NCBI RefSeq assembly: GCF_025370935.1
Contig: NC_133474.1
Location: 13,265,795-13,329,794 of the forward strand
DNA length: 64,000 nt
DNA from: Choristoneura fumiferana
Taxonomy: Eukaryota > Arthropoda > Insecta > Lepidoptera > Tortricidae
Reading direction: 5' to 3'
The position numbers were made by a program, and so were the translations under genes. Below, piece by piece: positions 1 to 11,700 of the stretch (position 1 is its first letter; each line of letters starts with the position of its first letter). The notes under the pieces are model-generated. The model saw only the letters and a list, made by a program, of their open reading frames with translations, was not told the DNA's origin and ran no database searches.

Positions 1-648
1 CGAGTATATGAAAAATATGACTCGTCTCCATAGACAGAGCCGACGTTATTTAAGAGCCACTCAGCCATATCAACGCGGATTTAGTAATTACGCAGCTCAT
101 ACTTTGAAGAAGGCTTATACAAATAAATTCACATATTAATATTTTATGCTGTCGCTTCTCTCTTATATTAGCTTTAGGGTATTAGGCATGACTTAAAAAA
201 GAGTAAAATGTCTGTTAGAATTAACGATCCGTGATTTTCGCTCTTTGTAGACATTGAATTGAATAACTGCCTCCTATGTGTCAGAAAATCCTATTCCCAC
301 CTCAAAAAACTCTGAGCCTGGCGGGCTATTTTGTGATTGTACCAACTTTGTGTGTTAAAACTTTTCCATTAACAACAAACTGATATTTTGGTAGAGCCAA
401 AAAGAGTGTTAAAAATGTATGACGTAATTAAGATTACTTTATTAAATTTGTATTTTTTTTTGTGTAAAATTAATATTGGTTTGTTGCTCGTAACCTCGTC
501 TGCAGTGTATGCCTGTTCTGCGTAGTAAACAAAGTATTCGGTTTTGATCCAGTCCATCCGTTTTAACGTACGATTAAAAGAGTTTTAAACTTACACTAAC
601 ATACATACTCATAAATTTTGGAAACTCACTGTTTGTCAGCCCCTAACT
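1..648. other. AT-rich non-coding stretch
   Basis: No gene, RNA or clear repeat is visible. The short open frames here have no coding character. Confidence 0.6.
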
Positions 649-745
649 AAATACTCCTCTCATCCACTCAAAAGTTGACAGGTAGAGATTGAAGGGTAAA
701 GTTCGCTTTTTGTGCATGTATCTCAAAGTTTTTCAATTGTGTTCG
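649..745 (+). mobile_element. Decayed LINE 3' UTR fragment
   Basis: The stretch CTCCTCT..CCACTCAAA..GTTGAC.GG.AGAGAT..GG.TAA aligns by eye with the better preserved LINE 3' end at 31372-31527. Its downstream part (TGCATGTATCTC..TTTTCAATTGTGTT) matches the remnant at 21786-21882. It is a 5'-truncated, old copy with no coding part. The open frame starting at 689 lies within and beyond it and is not a gene. Confidence 0.5.
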
Positions 746-2517
746 TTCAAGGTTGAAATTGAAGGTTGGCAATTTTTGCATCACAAGAAGATTTTGAGTA
801 AATTATCACACGGTCAGTTTAGTTTGTGGAACTTCAGACGCATGGCTCACACATTGTCTAATGACTGCGTAAAAGGTTCCTTATTTATGTTTGCTAAATT
901 TGAAATCAATCCCACCAGCAGAGCACGAGTAATCCATTAGTCACTTAACACCCTGTACCTACGTTACGTTATATTTAAAGAATTATTTTGTTTTTGGCGC
1001 CAATAAAGCAAAACCCTTTGAAAATTGAGTTCTGAAGAGCTTTTTTATTGTTCAATTTCAACAACCCCTTCAAAATATAAATCGAATCGAATGCTCTATT
1101 CATAAAATATCAATAACTTTTTCCCATTAAAAATGACTTCCCGTGGATATTCTTCGTGTTCAGTGTCAATTCTTATCAATTGATCTTGAAATAAATACAA
1201 ATAAAACGAAACTTGATTGTATCTCCTTTCAATCTTAAAATAATAATTTCGGTTTGTTTTCCGTGTAAGAAATAATAGCTGAGATGCATAAAAGAAAATA
1301 AAGTTATATTTACTTTCACATTAATTGACGCAAGGATCTTAAAATTCACGCAAATAATTACGGCAAACTCATACCAACATCGCGAACATGCAGACAACAT
1401 ACGATATGATGATTGTGCTGTGCCGCTCCGCTAGAAACAAGTGCACCCCTCAGAACGTGCATAAAAACATACCTTTAAATAAAAATTAATGATAGAAATG
1501 TATATTCGGAAATCACTTCAGAACGACTGCATCTATTTGGTTAGTGTTTTCTTATTGTCTTTGTATTTGTTGGGCTTGTATAAAAAAAAATGTGTGAAAA
1601 TGTTTATGCCACAGTAAAAAAAGCAGATTGAAAAATCTCCATAAGTACAAAAAATTAGTGAGAGATGGAAGATGCTTGCAGGATAGGTTTAGCCTCATTT
1701 TCGTTATTTCTAAAATTTATAAAACATCGGCGACGCGTTTTATTATTTTGATTACGAGTATATTAGGTTCATATCGAATTTGCCCGGGGCTTAACGTTGG
1801 TTTGTGATAAGGTTTAGGCATGTCAGGGTTGTTTAACGGTAATTTGGACACAAAACAATTCAAACAAAACAACATTGTATGTTACATTGCAAATTGCAAC
1901 AAAGGTACACGTGTTTTGAAGTTTATTTCTGTATAAAAATAACTGGTTAAGTGTGAGATTTGAACTTCTGCATGCGCCCCATGTTTATCGTAGTATATAT
2001 TTTAAATGTTGTCGCTGCTTTCTAAAACAGACATCACAAGAAAAAAACATAACTTAAAAGCGTGAATTTGTTGAATACATCTAACGTAAACAAATACTGT
2101 TGTTGGAGTAAATAGAGTGTTTGATATTATTTTTCACGTAAATATATTTTTGAGGTACCTTCCTGATTAGAAAGGCACGACAAAAACCATATTTGTATCA
2201 AAAATTTGCATCTTCCGTGTATGTATGTGCACTTTTATGAAATAAAGAATAAGAACAAGAATATTTGTTGCGTCGCATTTTTGCAGTTACTAACATTTAT
2301 CTGTAAATCCCTTTCGAATAATAAATTTCAGATTCGAACGCGGAATGCTGCATTCCGGTGTATAAACGGAATCTTTCTGCATTTGCGACGTACAAGCTGA
2401 GATTTTTTTTAACATACTTACCCGATGTTATGTTCAACTTTTTTTTTAAGTTTACGAGTATTTAGGTTATTTATAATTCCTAACGTTAGTATTTGAATAA
2501 AGTTCAAAAAGTAAGAT
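746..2517. other. Non-coding, nothing recognised
   Basis: AT-rich DNA with short open frames only. I see no repeat boundaries or splice-flanked coding segment. Confidence 0.55.
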
Positions 2518-2766
2518 ACCTTAACGGGGTGTGTAATGATTGGTATAACAACATTTGATATAATTTTAAAGGATAGGAGCTTCACAGAACTTTTTTTATA
2601 AAATAAACCTAACCTAACCTAACCCAAAGTACATCAAATCGAATTAATAACAATAGAAATAAGTTTGGTTTTTAAGATAAATTGCATTATATCAAATGAA
2701 AATTAATTCAACTGTTACATTATATCAATTGTTGTTATATCCTTCGAGCGGCACCCTACCTTAACG
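2518..2766. mobile_element. Fold-back MITE with 9-bp target duplication
   Basis: Two inverted arms of about 40 bp (about 2527-2564 and 2719-2757) share GGTG, a spacer of equal length, ATAACAACA and TTGATATAAT. The element is flanked by a perfect 9-bp direct repeat ACCTTAACG (2518-2526 and 2758-2766), as expected for a target site duplication. Nine bases is the usual length for Mutator-like (MULE) elements, though an 8-bp hAT duplication cannot be excluded. The interior is non-coding and holds a short CCTAA run. Confidence 0.65.
2608..2625 (+). repeat. Interstitial telomere-like CCTAA run
   Basis: About three and a half tandem CCTAA units, matching the insect telomere repeat TTAGG on the other strand. 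It sits in the centre of the fold-back MITE, so it is more likely part of that element than a telomere remnant. Confidence 0.7.
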
Positions 2767-3236
2767 CCACGTGGTAGTTAAATCTTGTATGAAAGTAATC
2801 CGTTGGACAAGAAAATTCACCATTACAATTGTGTGGGTAATTTAAAAAATTGAACTTCATCCACTTAGTCGTTATGTGTGGTAAACTCCGACTTAATGTC
2901 GTTCAAGGTTTTTGGCCTCAACCAAGGCTTGCAAAAGCTAGTTCCTAACATGTAGCGAGAGAAAACATAATTAGTTTAATAATCACTGTTTCGCCATCGA
3001 ACTGTTTTTTTTTAAATAACCCGGAAAATATAATTGGAAACACGCAAATAATCATTACCATTTCAATTATACTTTACAAGTGATTAAGAGCTCTAGTTTT
3101 ATACCTACTACTACTTTATTAATTTGAGAATCAAACAGTCATTCTAGGTTCTAGCATACCTACATATATTATTAAATATGGTATAATTTTTATTAATAGG
3201 TACAACATAATACAGTACATATCAAAATAAATCAAT
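2767..3236. other. Non-coding, nothing recognised
   Basis: AT-rich DNA between the fold-back MITE and the microsatellite. No supportable feature. Confidence 0.5.
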
Positions 3237-3294
3237 ACACACACGCACACGCACACGCACACGCACACGCACACGCACACGCACACGCACACGC

Positions 3295-3363
<69 letters not shown>
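3237..3363. repeat. Compound (ACACGC)n-(AC)n microsatellite
   Basis: About 10 hexamer units ACACGC followed by about 30 AC dinucleotides, without interruption. It lies exactly at the 3' end of a minus-strand LINE remnant, so it probably grew from that element's TG-type tail. The valine/cysteine-rich open frame across it is an artefact of the repeat. Confidence 0.95.
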
Positions 3364-3364
<1 letters not shown>

Positions 3365-3529
3365 CACGCCTGTATTCCGAAATGGGGTAGGCAGAGCACA
3401 AGAAACGTTACCGCTTCGGAGCCACTTTTAGCAAAATAATATACAAAATCAATTACACAATAAAAAAATACAATAAATCGAAATTAATAAAATAATAATA
3501 TGTAAAATAAATAATAAAACAAAAATTAA
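3364..3529 (-). mobile_element. LINE 3' UTR
   Basis: On the minus strand this follows the stop codon of the pseudogene at 3530-3694 and runs to the microsatellite. Its end (CTCTGCCTACCCC..ACAGGCGTGATG) is a motif I recognise from many lepidopteran LINE 3' ends. The middle is very AT-rich. Confidence 0.65.
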
Positions 3530-3694
3530 TCAATACTCCTCCGCATCGTACTTGGCCCATACGTACCCATTACCCCAGCGGCCCCGTTGTATGGCCAACG
3601 AGACCCGCTCGACCAAGTTCGACCCGGAAAGGGGGTCACCTCCTCTGTCCCTCATCCTGCGCCCCAACTCCCAAACCTGATTAACTATTTTAAG
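3530..3694 (-). pseudogene. LINE ORF C-terminus (GDPLSGSNLVERVSLAIQRG type)
   Basis: An open minus-strand frame of about 55 codons ends in TGA at 3530-3532 and is bounded upstream by a TGA at 3695-3697. Visible residues include VWELGRRMRD, then GDPLSGSNLVERVSLAIQRG, then GNGYVWAKYDAEEY. The GDP..GS.L..R.S.A.QRG core matches the very C-terminus of the retroelement remnant at 10986-11700 (GNPRAGSFLTQRISIAVQ). It is therefore the truncated tail of a reverse-transcriptase polyprotein of the same superfamily. Nothing further upstream is preserved, so this is a 5'-truncated insertion. The clade cannot be fixed from the tail alone. Confidence 0.65.
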
Positions 3695-3697
3695 TCA

Positions 3698-4078
3698 GTA
3701 AGAAAATTCACTTTTATGATCATAATAATAAATTATATTCCATCAAAAAACTAAAATAAACTGTGAAATGGAAAAATACATGTCGAGATTCTCTTGCGCA
3801 CAGCCGCTTTAGTCGCGCTAAGCTGCTATCTATCTATATTGTCGGATAATATTAATGTACAAAATATTACACTTCATTCCTTCCTATTTTGGATACAATT
3901 ATGTAGTAACTAACTGCTGGTAGCGTGCAATTATATTAGCAAAATTGTTTTCCTGCTTTTGGCAAATAACTTCAGTTAGTAAGTTATTTGTGCCAAACTA
4001 TTTAACTGCGTGCCCTACACTGGCATAGAACCAATTCAACGGTACTGATTCTTTTTAGAGCTGGCTATTAAACACATA
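3698..4078. other. Non-coding, nothing recognised
   Basis: AT-rich DNA upstream (on the minus strand) of the truncated LINE. No feature supported. Confidence 0.5.
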
Positions 4079-4505
4079 CGCTCTGCTTGGAGTCTACGGA
4101 TATATATATGTCGGCGGCCGATCGCAAAATCCGCCAGATCACGAAATTCCTAGGCATATCGTGAAATGGCGCCATTTCATGAATTGGCTAAGGGACATCC
4201 GCCATATGACGTTTAGGCAGATCATGAAATTCCTAGGCATATATATATATATATGCCGGTTCTGGCACTTCGCCGGTCGCTGCCGCGGCACACTCACTTT
4301 CTCTCGCTCGGCTCGTGCGTTGTGGTCACAATTCATACTAACCACTCCTCGCTTCGCTCGTTGTACCTATTTTTTTTTCTTTTTTTTGGCATATCACGAT
4401 GTGCCCGGTATAGAGCTAGGAATATCCACGAATGCATAACTCTAATCGATCTGCCGTATCGTTTCTCAGGCACATCGTGATATGCCTGATCAACTTTTAG
4501 GCGGG
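4079..4505. repeat. Cluster of short palindromic units around a CpG-rich core
   Basis: Variants of a roughly 20-bp unit, ATCACGAAATTCCTAGGC or its complement (GGCATATCACGAT / ATCGTGATATGCC), recur on both sides of the core at 4255-4369. Local dyads centre on CCTAGG and ATGGCGCCAT. A short (AT)n run lies at 4239-4254. Both strands carry several short open frames that are mirror artefacts of the palindromes. I recognise similar GGCATATCACGATATGCC arrays from lepidopteran genomes, but their class is unknown to me. Confidence 0.65.
4255..4369 (+). repeat. CpG-rich core repeat, copy 1
   Basis: A roughly 115-bp GC- and CpG-rich sequence running from GGTTCTGG to GTACCTA, with phrases such as CTCGCTCGGCTCG and CGCTTCGCTCG. 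It is homologous, in opposite orientation, to 14200-14330. Both copies end in AGGT(T/A)C..GTACCT-like termini, which suggests a mobile unit with short inverted ends. Confidence 0.75.
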
Positions 4506-7027
4506 GCGCTAGTTTTTTAATTTTCAAATCAGAACATGGTTTGACAACTATTGAGTTAACACGACGACACTTTTACGTCTCCCTTCGGCAAATCGAAGAG
4601 GTGTGATAAATTTCTTGCCATAGTCAGTTAGTTTGTCGCTATATCAGTCAATTTGTCGGTGGCACCGTCGCTCCCGAGCGGATAATCGGATTACAATGCG
4701 GATATTTTTTCGTCTACAGGAGATGGCTGTCAGAAATGAAAGGTTTCACTAGTTTCAGTAGGTTTGTTTCATTTCGGGATTTAGGATTGTCACAAATTAT
4801 GAAAATGGTGCTGGAAACCGTGTTATTTTCTATGAGACAGTTTGAATTCAAGGAGCTTCCAAAAAGTTAGAATTTATGGATAAATGTAAAGGTTAATTTT
4901 TGGTTGGCTAATTAGTCATCCGGCGAAGGGTCGCCTTTGATTGGTTGTACATGTTTCCGAAACTGATCGAGTTACTAATAAACTATCGATTGCGGGATTT
5001 ACGCAGCATCATTTGTTTCTGGCTGGGTGATCGCACTCGCGGAGACACAGACAGCTATTTGTCAACCGCCGCTGATATATGATTAATTACGAACTTCCAC
5101 TTAACGCCGCAATCATTCCCAGGCCTCGGACGTGACGGTATGGTAATTGATTTGAAACAACAAACGATGGTATCACTTTTTCCGCTTACATGCAAATGAA
5201 TGTGTGATTTCCGGACTCCAATATCACAATGTATATCAGAGTTCTGAGTTCTATGTTAGATATGCAGCTAAGAATAAATTATTGTTGTAAATTTTATTTT
5301 TAATATAACCTTTTTTTGTTGACTGTGCTTCTATCAGTGTACCTATACTTCAACTTATCTTAATATTCTTACCAAATTTCAAGTCAATCCAATTATCAGA
5401 ATCGGGTGAAATTCGACTCCCAAACTTTAAAGGCAACTTAAGTAAGCCCGATCCAGGCCTTAATTATTATTTTTCTCGAAATAACATGTGTGTTCATAAT
5501 TACTACCTCAATAGTAATTACCTATCTATGAGAGAAAATCACGAAAGCTTAACACATTGTTAGTTATGTAAACTCTGACAAATGTGAGACAACGAAGAAG
5601 AAGTATGTGATAATTTCAAACTTTTGCATATAAAATTGAAAGGATCAACGAATAATCGTACAGCCAAGCCAACCCCCCGGTTTTAAGTGCCTCATGTGTG
5701 ATAGAATCATTTTTCTGTACTATTTCTATTAAATGTTATATTCCTAAAGCACTATATATTCCTCGACTGAAACATTATTATGAATTTCCTGACTCACGTC
5801 TTTGCATGCTTCGTGGTTCTTGGCTGCAAACCACCTCCTCAGGCGATGCCATAACTCCGGGCAATTTGTACTAATATTTAAGGAGTATGACTTTAAAATT
5901 AAACGGTTCAACTCAAGATTATATTATACGTAAGCCATAAACTGTCCGACTAGTTTCGATATTTTTGGAACTAGTACAATTTTTTTAACATTTTGAAATT
6001 GGTTGAAACAATAACAAAAATGTACTTAGCTTCGCTGTTTTACTTATCAAAAGTACATTATCATTTAAAAAAAAAGTTTTATCCAATAGAACAGATTGGC
6101 AATTGATTTGACTTTACTGATGATTTTTTCTAAATAAAATTGCTGGTCAAAACGTATTTGAATTTTTAATAGGCACATGTCAACAAATTACATGGGTGTT
6201 TTAATAACTTTGTCCGTGAAGCTTGTGAAATCAACAGTTATGCATACGCACCGACTTACTTTGCATTTAGTTTCCTTGGTTGAAATTATAAAATCTCTTT
6301 TTAAATTAATAATATTTTGAAAGGTCTATCGACGTAAAACATAGTTCGTTGTACATATTATTATGTAACATTATTTCTCTACTTTGCTCGTTTACACTGG
6401 TTACATTAATGATTAAATTCAAAAGTGATGTAGATTAAGATAAATAATAAAGCTTACATCTATTTGCTTCTGACTTAGACTAAGTCTTGATTTTGCAAAT
6501 ATTTATAATGTTTATCAACATAGCAAACCGCATGCGGCCTTGTGCAAATTTTGAATGAGGCTCCACCGTGCTCTTTCAGAGAATCCAAATTGTTCATGAT
6601 TAAAATATTTCTTGCTCTTGTGAATAATAATCCTTTTTACGATTGCTCTCTTTTTTAATTTACAGTCTTTAGTCTGATAAAATCTTCAGAAATCTAAATT
6701 TTTTTTACCAGTTTTACGTGAAAGTCGCATAAAGGATTATATGTATGCCACTATTATAAATTAAAATTATGCTTTTCTAACATCCAATCACAAGTTTATA
6801 TATATCGTTAAATAAAGCTACAATGTATTTGTATAAAAATATATTTAACAAACATTCAGATACGAGTAGGTACATGTACAGAAGCATGGATCAATGTGGG
6901 CCAATGCTTATTTACTTATTTTCATGAACTTAAATGAAGCTTTACTACTTACTTGTGTCATGAACATGAGTTATTAAATAACTGATAAGAAATCATGTTG
7001 TAGCAAAATTTAATTGGAAAATATCAA
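4506..7027. other. Non-coding, nothing recognised
   Basis: About 2.5 kb of AT-rich sequence without a convincing ORF, repeat pair or hairpin. Confidence 0.5.
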
Positions 7028-7313
7028 AACGTTTTGCATGTGGTAGGACCTTGTGCAAGGTCTACCCGGATTGCTACCACCATCTTGCTCGCTAATCCTG
7101 CCGTGAAGCAGCAGTGCTTGCACTGTTGTGTTTCGGCGTGGAGAGTAAGACAGCCGGTGAAATTACTGGCACGTGAGGTATCCCATCTTAGGCCTCTAGG
7201 TTGGCAACGCGTCTGCAATACCCCAGGTGTTGCAGATGTTTATGGGTGGTGGTGTTCTCTTACCATCAGGAGACCCACTTGCTCGTTCGCCATCCAGCCG
7301 AATAAAAAAAAAA
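7028..7313 (+). mobile_element. LINE/SINE-like 3' end with A tail
   Basis: A GC-richer block starts GGTAGGACCTTGTGCAAGG, continues through GGCCTCTAGGTTGGCAACGC and CACCAGG-like text to TTACCATCAGGAGACCCAC, and ends GAATAAAAAAAAAA. I recognise this as a very common lepidopteran retroposon 3' end. The A tail and preserved text suggest a fairly young copy. The open frames on both strands (about 64-94 codons) are fortuitous. Possible short target repeats (AAAACGT at both ends) are ambiguous because of the A tail. Confidence 0.75.
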
Positions 7314-10300
7314 CGTAATTTTTAAGTTAGATTGATTAAGACAGTTTCATCATTTTCTGTTTTGATTGCCTATCTACGAGTATTTAGCTAATCCGTCATT
7401 TTATTTTGCCGATGTTCGTCTTTCAATGCCTCAAAGGATAATTTTCAAACAGGTCTGAGATCTTTAATGGTTATAGCTGATAATCTGATTTTGTATAAAT
7501 ATAAGCCACCAAAGACGTTGTGCACAGGCAATACGCCAAAATTCGTCTGAAACAGACGCTTAGGCCTGTAAGATAGTTCCTTAGTAGTTTTTTTTCTCCA
7601 TTTAGGGGATAAAGGAAAAACTATTGCGAACTATTTAAACTACTTTTGCTAGTCTATTAGTGACAAAACTCAAATATTGGGACTAGATGGCCAGTATTCC
7701 CACTATTGTGTATTAAGGTACTAAAATACGTTGTCTGAAAAATATAGCGTAGGACCTGACGCAATAAAACGCAAATCAAAGTAGGTACACATCAAACCAA
7801 AGCGATATTATAATTCTCGTGGGAAAGCAAATTTGCTCCAGGTGATTAAACACGCAGTCTTCTTAGAGTCGAGAAAAGCTTTCTAGTTACTCGCAAATAA
7901 AATAATATTATTTATGAGTAACACAAAAACTGGGCCTTCAATGAAATTATTTAAATTTTCCTGTTTCTTTGCACATAACAATTCAGAATCCCTGGAAACA
8001 GCGCAGTGTTATGAAATAAAAAATTATTTATCAAAGTTACTGTTAAAAAAATATAAAACTCAGATTGAATTTTGATAAAAGTAACTCAAATTGTTGTCAT
8101 TTAATTATTCGAATACTTGTTATGAAAAAACTACAGTGTACTCGTATAATTAAAAAACGTGATGTAATTTTAAATTAAACTGTAAACTACGCGTAAATTA
8201 TGTTTTCAAGTACCTATTAATATAAGTTAAGTAGGGCTAATCAAATTTAAATTGTAGGGAAAAGCACTTGATGAATATTCCTTCCTAGTAACCTTCCTAT
8301 AGAACAATTTGATATTTGTTAAATATGAACCACAGGTAGTGTTATACTAGTAATATTACGTATACTCGTATTACTTTGTTATAATGTAAATGAAGCTTTA
8401 TCGTGCGAAAAATATGATTATTTTCTTGTAAAGCTATTTACAATATAGTTATTTACGATACAAGTGTCGAAAGTTGACTATTCCCAAGTCCCGGGGATGC
8501 CATAAAAGCGCAGCAAGTTTTTTTAGAACATAACCGTTTTATAATGCATTATGCAAGGAAGTAAATTCATAAACTCACGAAGAAAAAGTCAAAACAAGTA
8601 TACAAAAGCAAAGTAAATAAACGGTAGGTATGGCAGGTTTTCATTATATTATATAGAAACGGATAACCAGTCAGCACCATGTAGGCGCGCATGACTGTCT
8701 AACTCAAGGAAAACTTTGAAACGAAAATGTCGAATTATTTCTGCAAAATTGAATCATAAAGACACGCCTATTTAGTTCGGGAACAATTTTATTTAAATTT
8801 GCCAACTCAAAAAAAAAACTTCCGCACGTGTACGCACGAAATGTTGAGGTAAACATGTTTAACCATCGATGAAACGCAGTTTCGGTATTAGAACATGTTA
8901 GAAAATTACGAAAGTTTAAACAAAAAAGAAAAAAATCAAAATACACGAATTTAAAGTTTTCTGTGCAAACATCCCAAGCTCATTGAACAACTAGTTCAAG
9001 ACAAAGTTTATAGCTTTAGAATAAAGTATCTACGGTTTGATTCCTCGCTACGTGGATTGTTCAATCTAAAAGAATGAAGGCAACGTGGGATTTACATTTG
9101 ATCCGAGTACAAATTGAAAGAAATAGAATCGGTATACTCTTCTAAAAGAGCATGTTGGCAAAGACATGCTACTTATATAATTTTTAAAACACTTTGAAAC
9201 TAAGGTGAGAAACGACTAGCATCCCAAATGAGGATTGACCAACTTTACAATGATGCTTGGAACATAATATAAGTTTGGTCGTAAAGTGTAACAGCTGCAT
9301 GGAAAGTAAAGATACCTACTGGAATCGACCCGAAATGGGAAATTGAAGAGGCCAACGGATAAGGAATAACGGAGCGGATGTAGGAATGGCGAAAAATCGC
9401 CAACACTATACGAAATGAATGAAAGAAAAGTATGCCCTCCGAGTACGTTATGGAAGCGATCTTGAGAAGGGTCGTCGAGGCGTCTAGTCAATGACAAAGC
9501 ATTATTGTCATTGTATGAAACAATAGTTTCCTCATAATAACTTTTGTGACATTCTTACGTTTACGTAGAGACCTAATTATTTATTTTGCGGTCACCCTTT
9601 CTGCTATTTATGTATCAGGAAAACAACGCAGAGATAACATTATTTTCTACATAATTATTATTTTAAGGGGTATCGGTTTTTATAATGACTAAACTGTAAA
9701 CGTTGTTTTTACGTTTATGTTTAACGATAATATACTATTTCGTAACAGGTTTCATATTAATTCTCTTAATTCATTTTGTCAATTAACGAATTTAAGTGTT
9801 AATATGTTAGTGTATTTTCGCGTCTGTCAAAGTACGCTGTTTTCCGGAAAGCAAAGTGCGTAGAGTTGTATTTGATTACAGCCCCGAGGAAGTTTGCTCG
9901 GAGCTTGAACGGACGGGAAAGGGTCTTCTAGAATAAAAGCTGGCGCTTAGACTTCTGCCCTTTAGAGCATCAACGCTTATTTTTTCCGAGGCCCTGCCTT
10001 TCGGCCACACTTGGAATTCGGTAAGACAAACTTGTTTAACTTTTTAGCAATAACTAAAGTGAAATTTATTTCATCTATTTGGAAGATGTGCAAACGGATG
10101 AAATTGACGAAGCAAAACTATTTGGTTTACTAAGCTAATTTGTTAGTTTATGGTTGGTTTCGTGTAGTATAAATGTGTATATCTTTAGTGGTGAAAAGGT
10201 TATTTACCTGAACATTATCTATAAAATACAGAGTCTCTACCTCGTTGTTCGAATTATGCATGTCAGGTTGTCATGCAGAATAAAGGTCTATGCTTGTTTA

Positions 10301-10985
10301 CAATGAAAAACGAATAGAAATATGTTTAAGTTAATTAAAAGATTAAATCAACAGAGCGGAGTTTTTACGCCCAATCAGCCGTCCTTTGTTCATTTCATGT
10401 TGTTTGAAAAAGAGAAGATTTTTTATTTAGAGAGTATTTTTATTTGGAGTGGTTATGAATAGTATATGTGCGTAATTAACGAGTATCTGCAGAGGACAGT
10501 TCATCGTGAACGAACGACAAAAGAAAAGATTTTATCGCTCCGGGCAGTATTGCGTTGTACAATAGGTAGGGTAAGGACAAGGTCTTATGTCGACCTAAAT
10601 ACATAAGGATTATTTTATCTTCCGTTTTGTTAGGGTACAAGTGTTTTCGTTATGTTTGTTGAGAATCATGAAAAAGTACGTTTTTTAAAATCTGTAATGG
10701 TTCCTTTATAAATTTAGTTCACTTGTATCGCCGCGAACAGTTTTATGCTCCTTAGCATTAGTACTAATTTGCTATAGAATTAAAAATCGTTCAGCCCTTA
10801 ACAAATTTTGAGCTCGAAACCTGATAGTTAGTTATATAAATCTCAAATTAGAATGAATTCCTTTAATACACATACAATGAAATGTATAATATATGGCATA
10901 GTAATTATTTATTAAGAAAATATTAAGAAAATACAAAAAACCATAGGGCTAAAACTACTATTAAATTAAAATAACTAAAACTAAA
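7314..10985. other. Long non-coding stretch
   Basis: About 3.7 kb with no gene, RNA or recognisable transposon. The block at 9216-9497 is less AT-rich and open on the minus strand for 93 codons, but I recognise no domain and do not call it. Confidence 0.5.
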
Positions 10986-11700
10986 ACTTTAATTAAAAAA
11001 GAGAGGTGGGCCTCTTGGCATGGTGCCCATCACGCAGGCAGCATTGCGCGGGTTGAACTGCGATTGAGATTCTTTGCGTGAGAAAGCTGCCGGCGCGAGG
11101 GTTGCCTGTTGCCTCCCTTAACCTATTGCTGAGCTCCCTGTGTAGCTCCAGCGCACCCTTACCCCAAGGACCTAGAGTCTAGACGCGGAAAGCAAAGAAA
11201 TGATATTGGGCGCCGAAACAGCTATATTTTGTGACCTTCTATAGTTCCCGGGCGTCTGCCGCCGCCCCGCACATTTGGTAGTTGCTGGTAGGTAGGACGC
11301 CGCCAGGGTATCTGTACAGGTAGCGTCCCACACCAGCGCACGGCCAGTCTTCCAGGGTATCAACGAAATTCCGTCAGGGCACTTGCCATCGCTCCGTACA
11401 ATCTGGGGCTCCAGAGCAGCGGGAACGTTGGCACTAACGAGCGCCCTTCTGAGAATGTCGTTGAGAGCGGCGTGGCGGGACAGGCGGCCGGCGCCCGAGG
11501 AGCAGGAGAGGCCATGGTGGCCGAGACGGTCCACTGGAGCCCCACAAGAAACACAATTGTGACTTGCGCAGATCCCAACTCCCAGCCGGAGACCAACAGC
11601 TATGCGTAGTGTCTGGGTCGATAAAAGTTCCAGTGTTGGGCGAGGGGTATGCATGTAGCCAGTAACCAGATTCTGGCTTGGACACAGCTAACAAATATAT
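10986..11700 (-). pseudogene. Retroelement C-terminus with CCHC and PD-D motifs, frameshifted
   Basis: The minus strand encodes the C-terminal part of a reverse-transcriptase polyprotein in at least three pieces. [15 protein letters not shown] (about 11690-11600) is one frame off from [12 protein letters not shown], which leads into [18 protein letters not shown] (C-x2-C-x7-H-x4-C) and [17 protein letters not shown]. Then come [13 protein letters not shown] and [15 protein letters not shown], resembling the PD..D core of restriction-like endonucleases. Near 11250 the frame shifts again and contains a TAG; a further shift near 11040 restores QRGNAACVMGTMPRGPPL. The reverse transcriptase itself is missing. 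CCHC followed by PD-D resembles the R2/R4-type arrangement, but I cannot fix the clade. The element is dead. Confidence 0.8.

Noticed and set aside
2608..2625. CCTAA run as a telomere remnant
   Set aside because: Too short and located in the loop of a MITE with target duplication; more likely part of the element.
3131..3367. Minus-strand open frame rich in valine and cysteine
   Set aside because: It is a translation of the (AC)n microsatellite and not a protein.
4139..4527. Several overlapping open frames on both strands
   Set aside because: They mirror each other across palindromic repeats and share no coding features.
7024..7318. Frames of 64 and 94 codons on opposite strands
   Set aside because: They lie in a retroposon 3' end with an A tail, so translation is fortuitous.
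11360..11596. 78-codon minus-strand frame inside the 11-kb retroelement
   Set aside because: Out of frame with the recognisable CCHC and PD-D motifs; a shadow of the real frame.
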